DNA of 64,000 bases from an uncultured bacterium (lineage in GTDB: Bacteria; Cyanobacteriota; Vampirovibrionia; Gastranaerophilales; Gastranaerophilaceae): the NCBI GenBank assembly GCA_949292185.1, contig CASEYP010000010.1, forward strand, positions 1 through 64,000. Direction: 5' to 3'. Every line of letters begins with the position of its first letter. Within the stretch, counting starts at the first letter, position 1. A model generated the notes under the pieces. The model searched no databases. It saw only the letters and a list, made by a program, of their open reading frames with translations, and was not told the origin of the DNA. Shown here piece after piece: positions 63,677 through 64,000 of this stretch. A program made the position numbers and the translations under genes.

Positions 63677-64000
63677 ATGCTTATAAAAATATATACAGAT
63701 GGAGCTTGCAGCGGCAATCCTGGCAAAGGCGGATATGGTACAATTCTCATCGCAGAAGATGAAAATGGCACAGTTCATAGAAAAGAAATTACCCAAGGAT
63801 TTAAAGTTACCACAAATAATCGAATGGAATTGTTAGCTGCAATTGTCGGACTTGAAGCATTGAAAAAACCTTGTGATGTAGAACTCACCTCAGATTCTAA
63901 ATATTTGGTTGATGCTTTTAATCAAAAATGGATAGATGGCTGGGTTAAAAGAGGCTGGAAAAGCGCAAATAAACAACCCGTTAAAAATCAAGATCTGTGG
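63677..64000 (+). CDS. rnhA: Ribonuclease HI (partial, C-terminus off the window)
   Basis: The first 108 codons are visible. [18 protein letters not shown] holds the first catalytic Asp, [16 protein letters not shown] the Glu and [12 protein letters not shown] the second Asp; [20 protein letters not shown] is the basic protrusion of the E. coli type. It cleaves RNA in RNA-DNA hybrids. GAGGAG precedes the ATG, 6 nt after the helicase stop, so the two are cotranscribed. Confidence 0.95.
   Translation, partial: MLIKIYTDGACSGNPGKGGYGTILIAEDENGTVHRKEITQGFKVTTNNRMELLAAIVGLEALKKPCDVELTSDSKYLVDAFNQKWIDGWVKRGWKSANKQPVKNQDLW

Overview
The window is AT-rich, densely coding DNA read with the standard genetic code. 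The gene set points to a strictly anaerobic or fermentative, Gram-negative-type bacterium. It has class I-type hybrid cluster protein, pyruvate phosphate dikinase, a KdsC-like phosphatase, PilMN/PilO-like pilus proteins, C5-pathway tetrapyrrole genes and an RpoD-family sigma factor. I see no oxidative phosphorylation, photosynthesis or phage genes. Together with many orphan proteins that carry a short N-terminal 'FGA/FTG' leader, this best fits a gut Melainabacteria/Vampirovibrionia lineage such as Gastranaerophilales. That assignment is inference.

Layout. 1-6.5 kb: end of a solute-binding lipoprotein, aroK-aroB, an HxlR regulator, a SulP transporter and a sugar-porter MFS protein. 6.7-9.9 kb: an anchored LysM protein with 54-bp tandem repeats, then a DtxR/MntR-type regulator under a promoter overlaid by a perfect 26-bp palindrome, coupled to an unknown membrane protein. 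10-23 kb: a UvrD-like helicase-nuclease, several leader-motif orphans, TPR, EamA, DJ-1/PfpI, HD-domain and holin-4-like proteins, tRNA-Ala(GGC) and a glucosaminidase-like protein. 23.3-35 kb: an apparent minus-strand operon hcp-cupin-nirA-like-hemA-precorrin-2 dehydrogenase-hemC-cobA/hemD-hemB-hemL, opposed by a Crp/Fnr regulator (HcpR-like) and an HPP-family membrane protein. 35-39.3 kb: peroxiredoxin, a large HELTH zincin-like orphan, a mixed GCATA/GCATAT microsatellite, tRNA-Ala(TGC), glutaredoxin and a frameshifted orphan gene. 39.3-51 kb: ppdK, an orphan membrane protein, a kdsC-like/TPR/lysC operon, a histidine kinase, the sigma factor and nadA-rlmB. 51-57 kb: a fused PilM-PilN protein with PilO, a radical SAM enzyme, a DRE-TIM aldolase-like protein, a lone receiver domain, a small secreted protein and aroC. 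57-64 kb: aldose 1-epimerase with an N-terminal leader extension, an acetyltransferase, four tandem secreted matrixin-like proteases, a second UvrD-family helicase and the start of rnhA.

How it works together. The most coherent system is the nitrogen-oxide cluster. It encodes the route from glutamyl-tRNA to siroheme, the siroheme-4Fe4S reductase that would use it, Hcp for NO/hydroxylamine, a putative nitrite channel of the HPP family and an FNR-type regulator. A palindrome between hcp and the regulator sits at the class II activation position for hcp. The most novel signals are the leader motif shared at identical positions by otherwise unrelated orphan proteins, and grafted on an epimerase; the matrixin cluster with differing metal-ligand motifs; the DtxR/palindrome/membrane protein module; and the microsatellite upstream of the HELTH gene.
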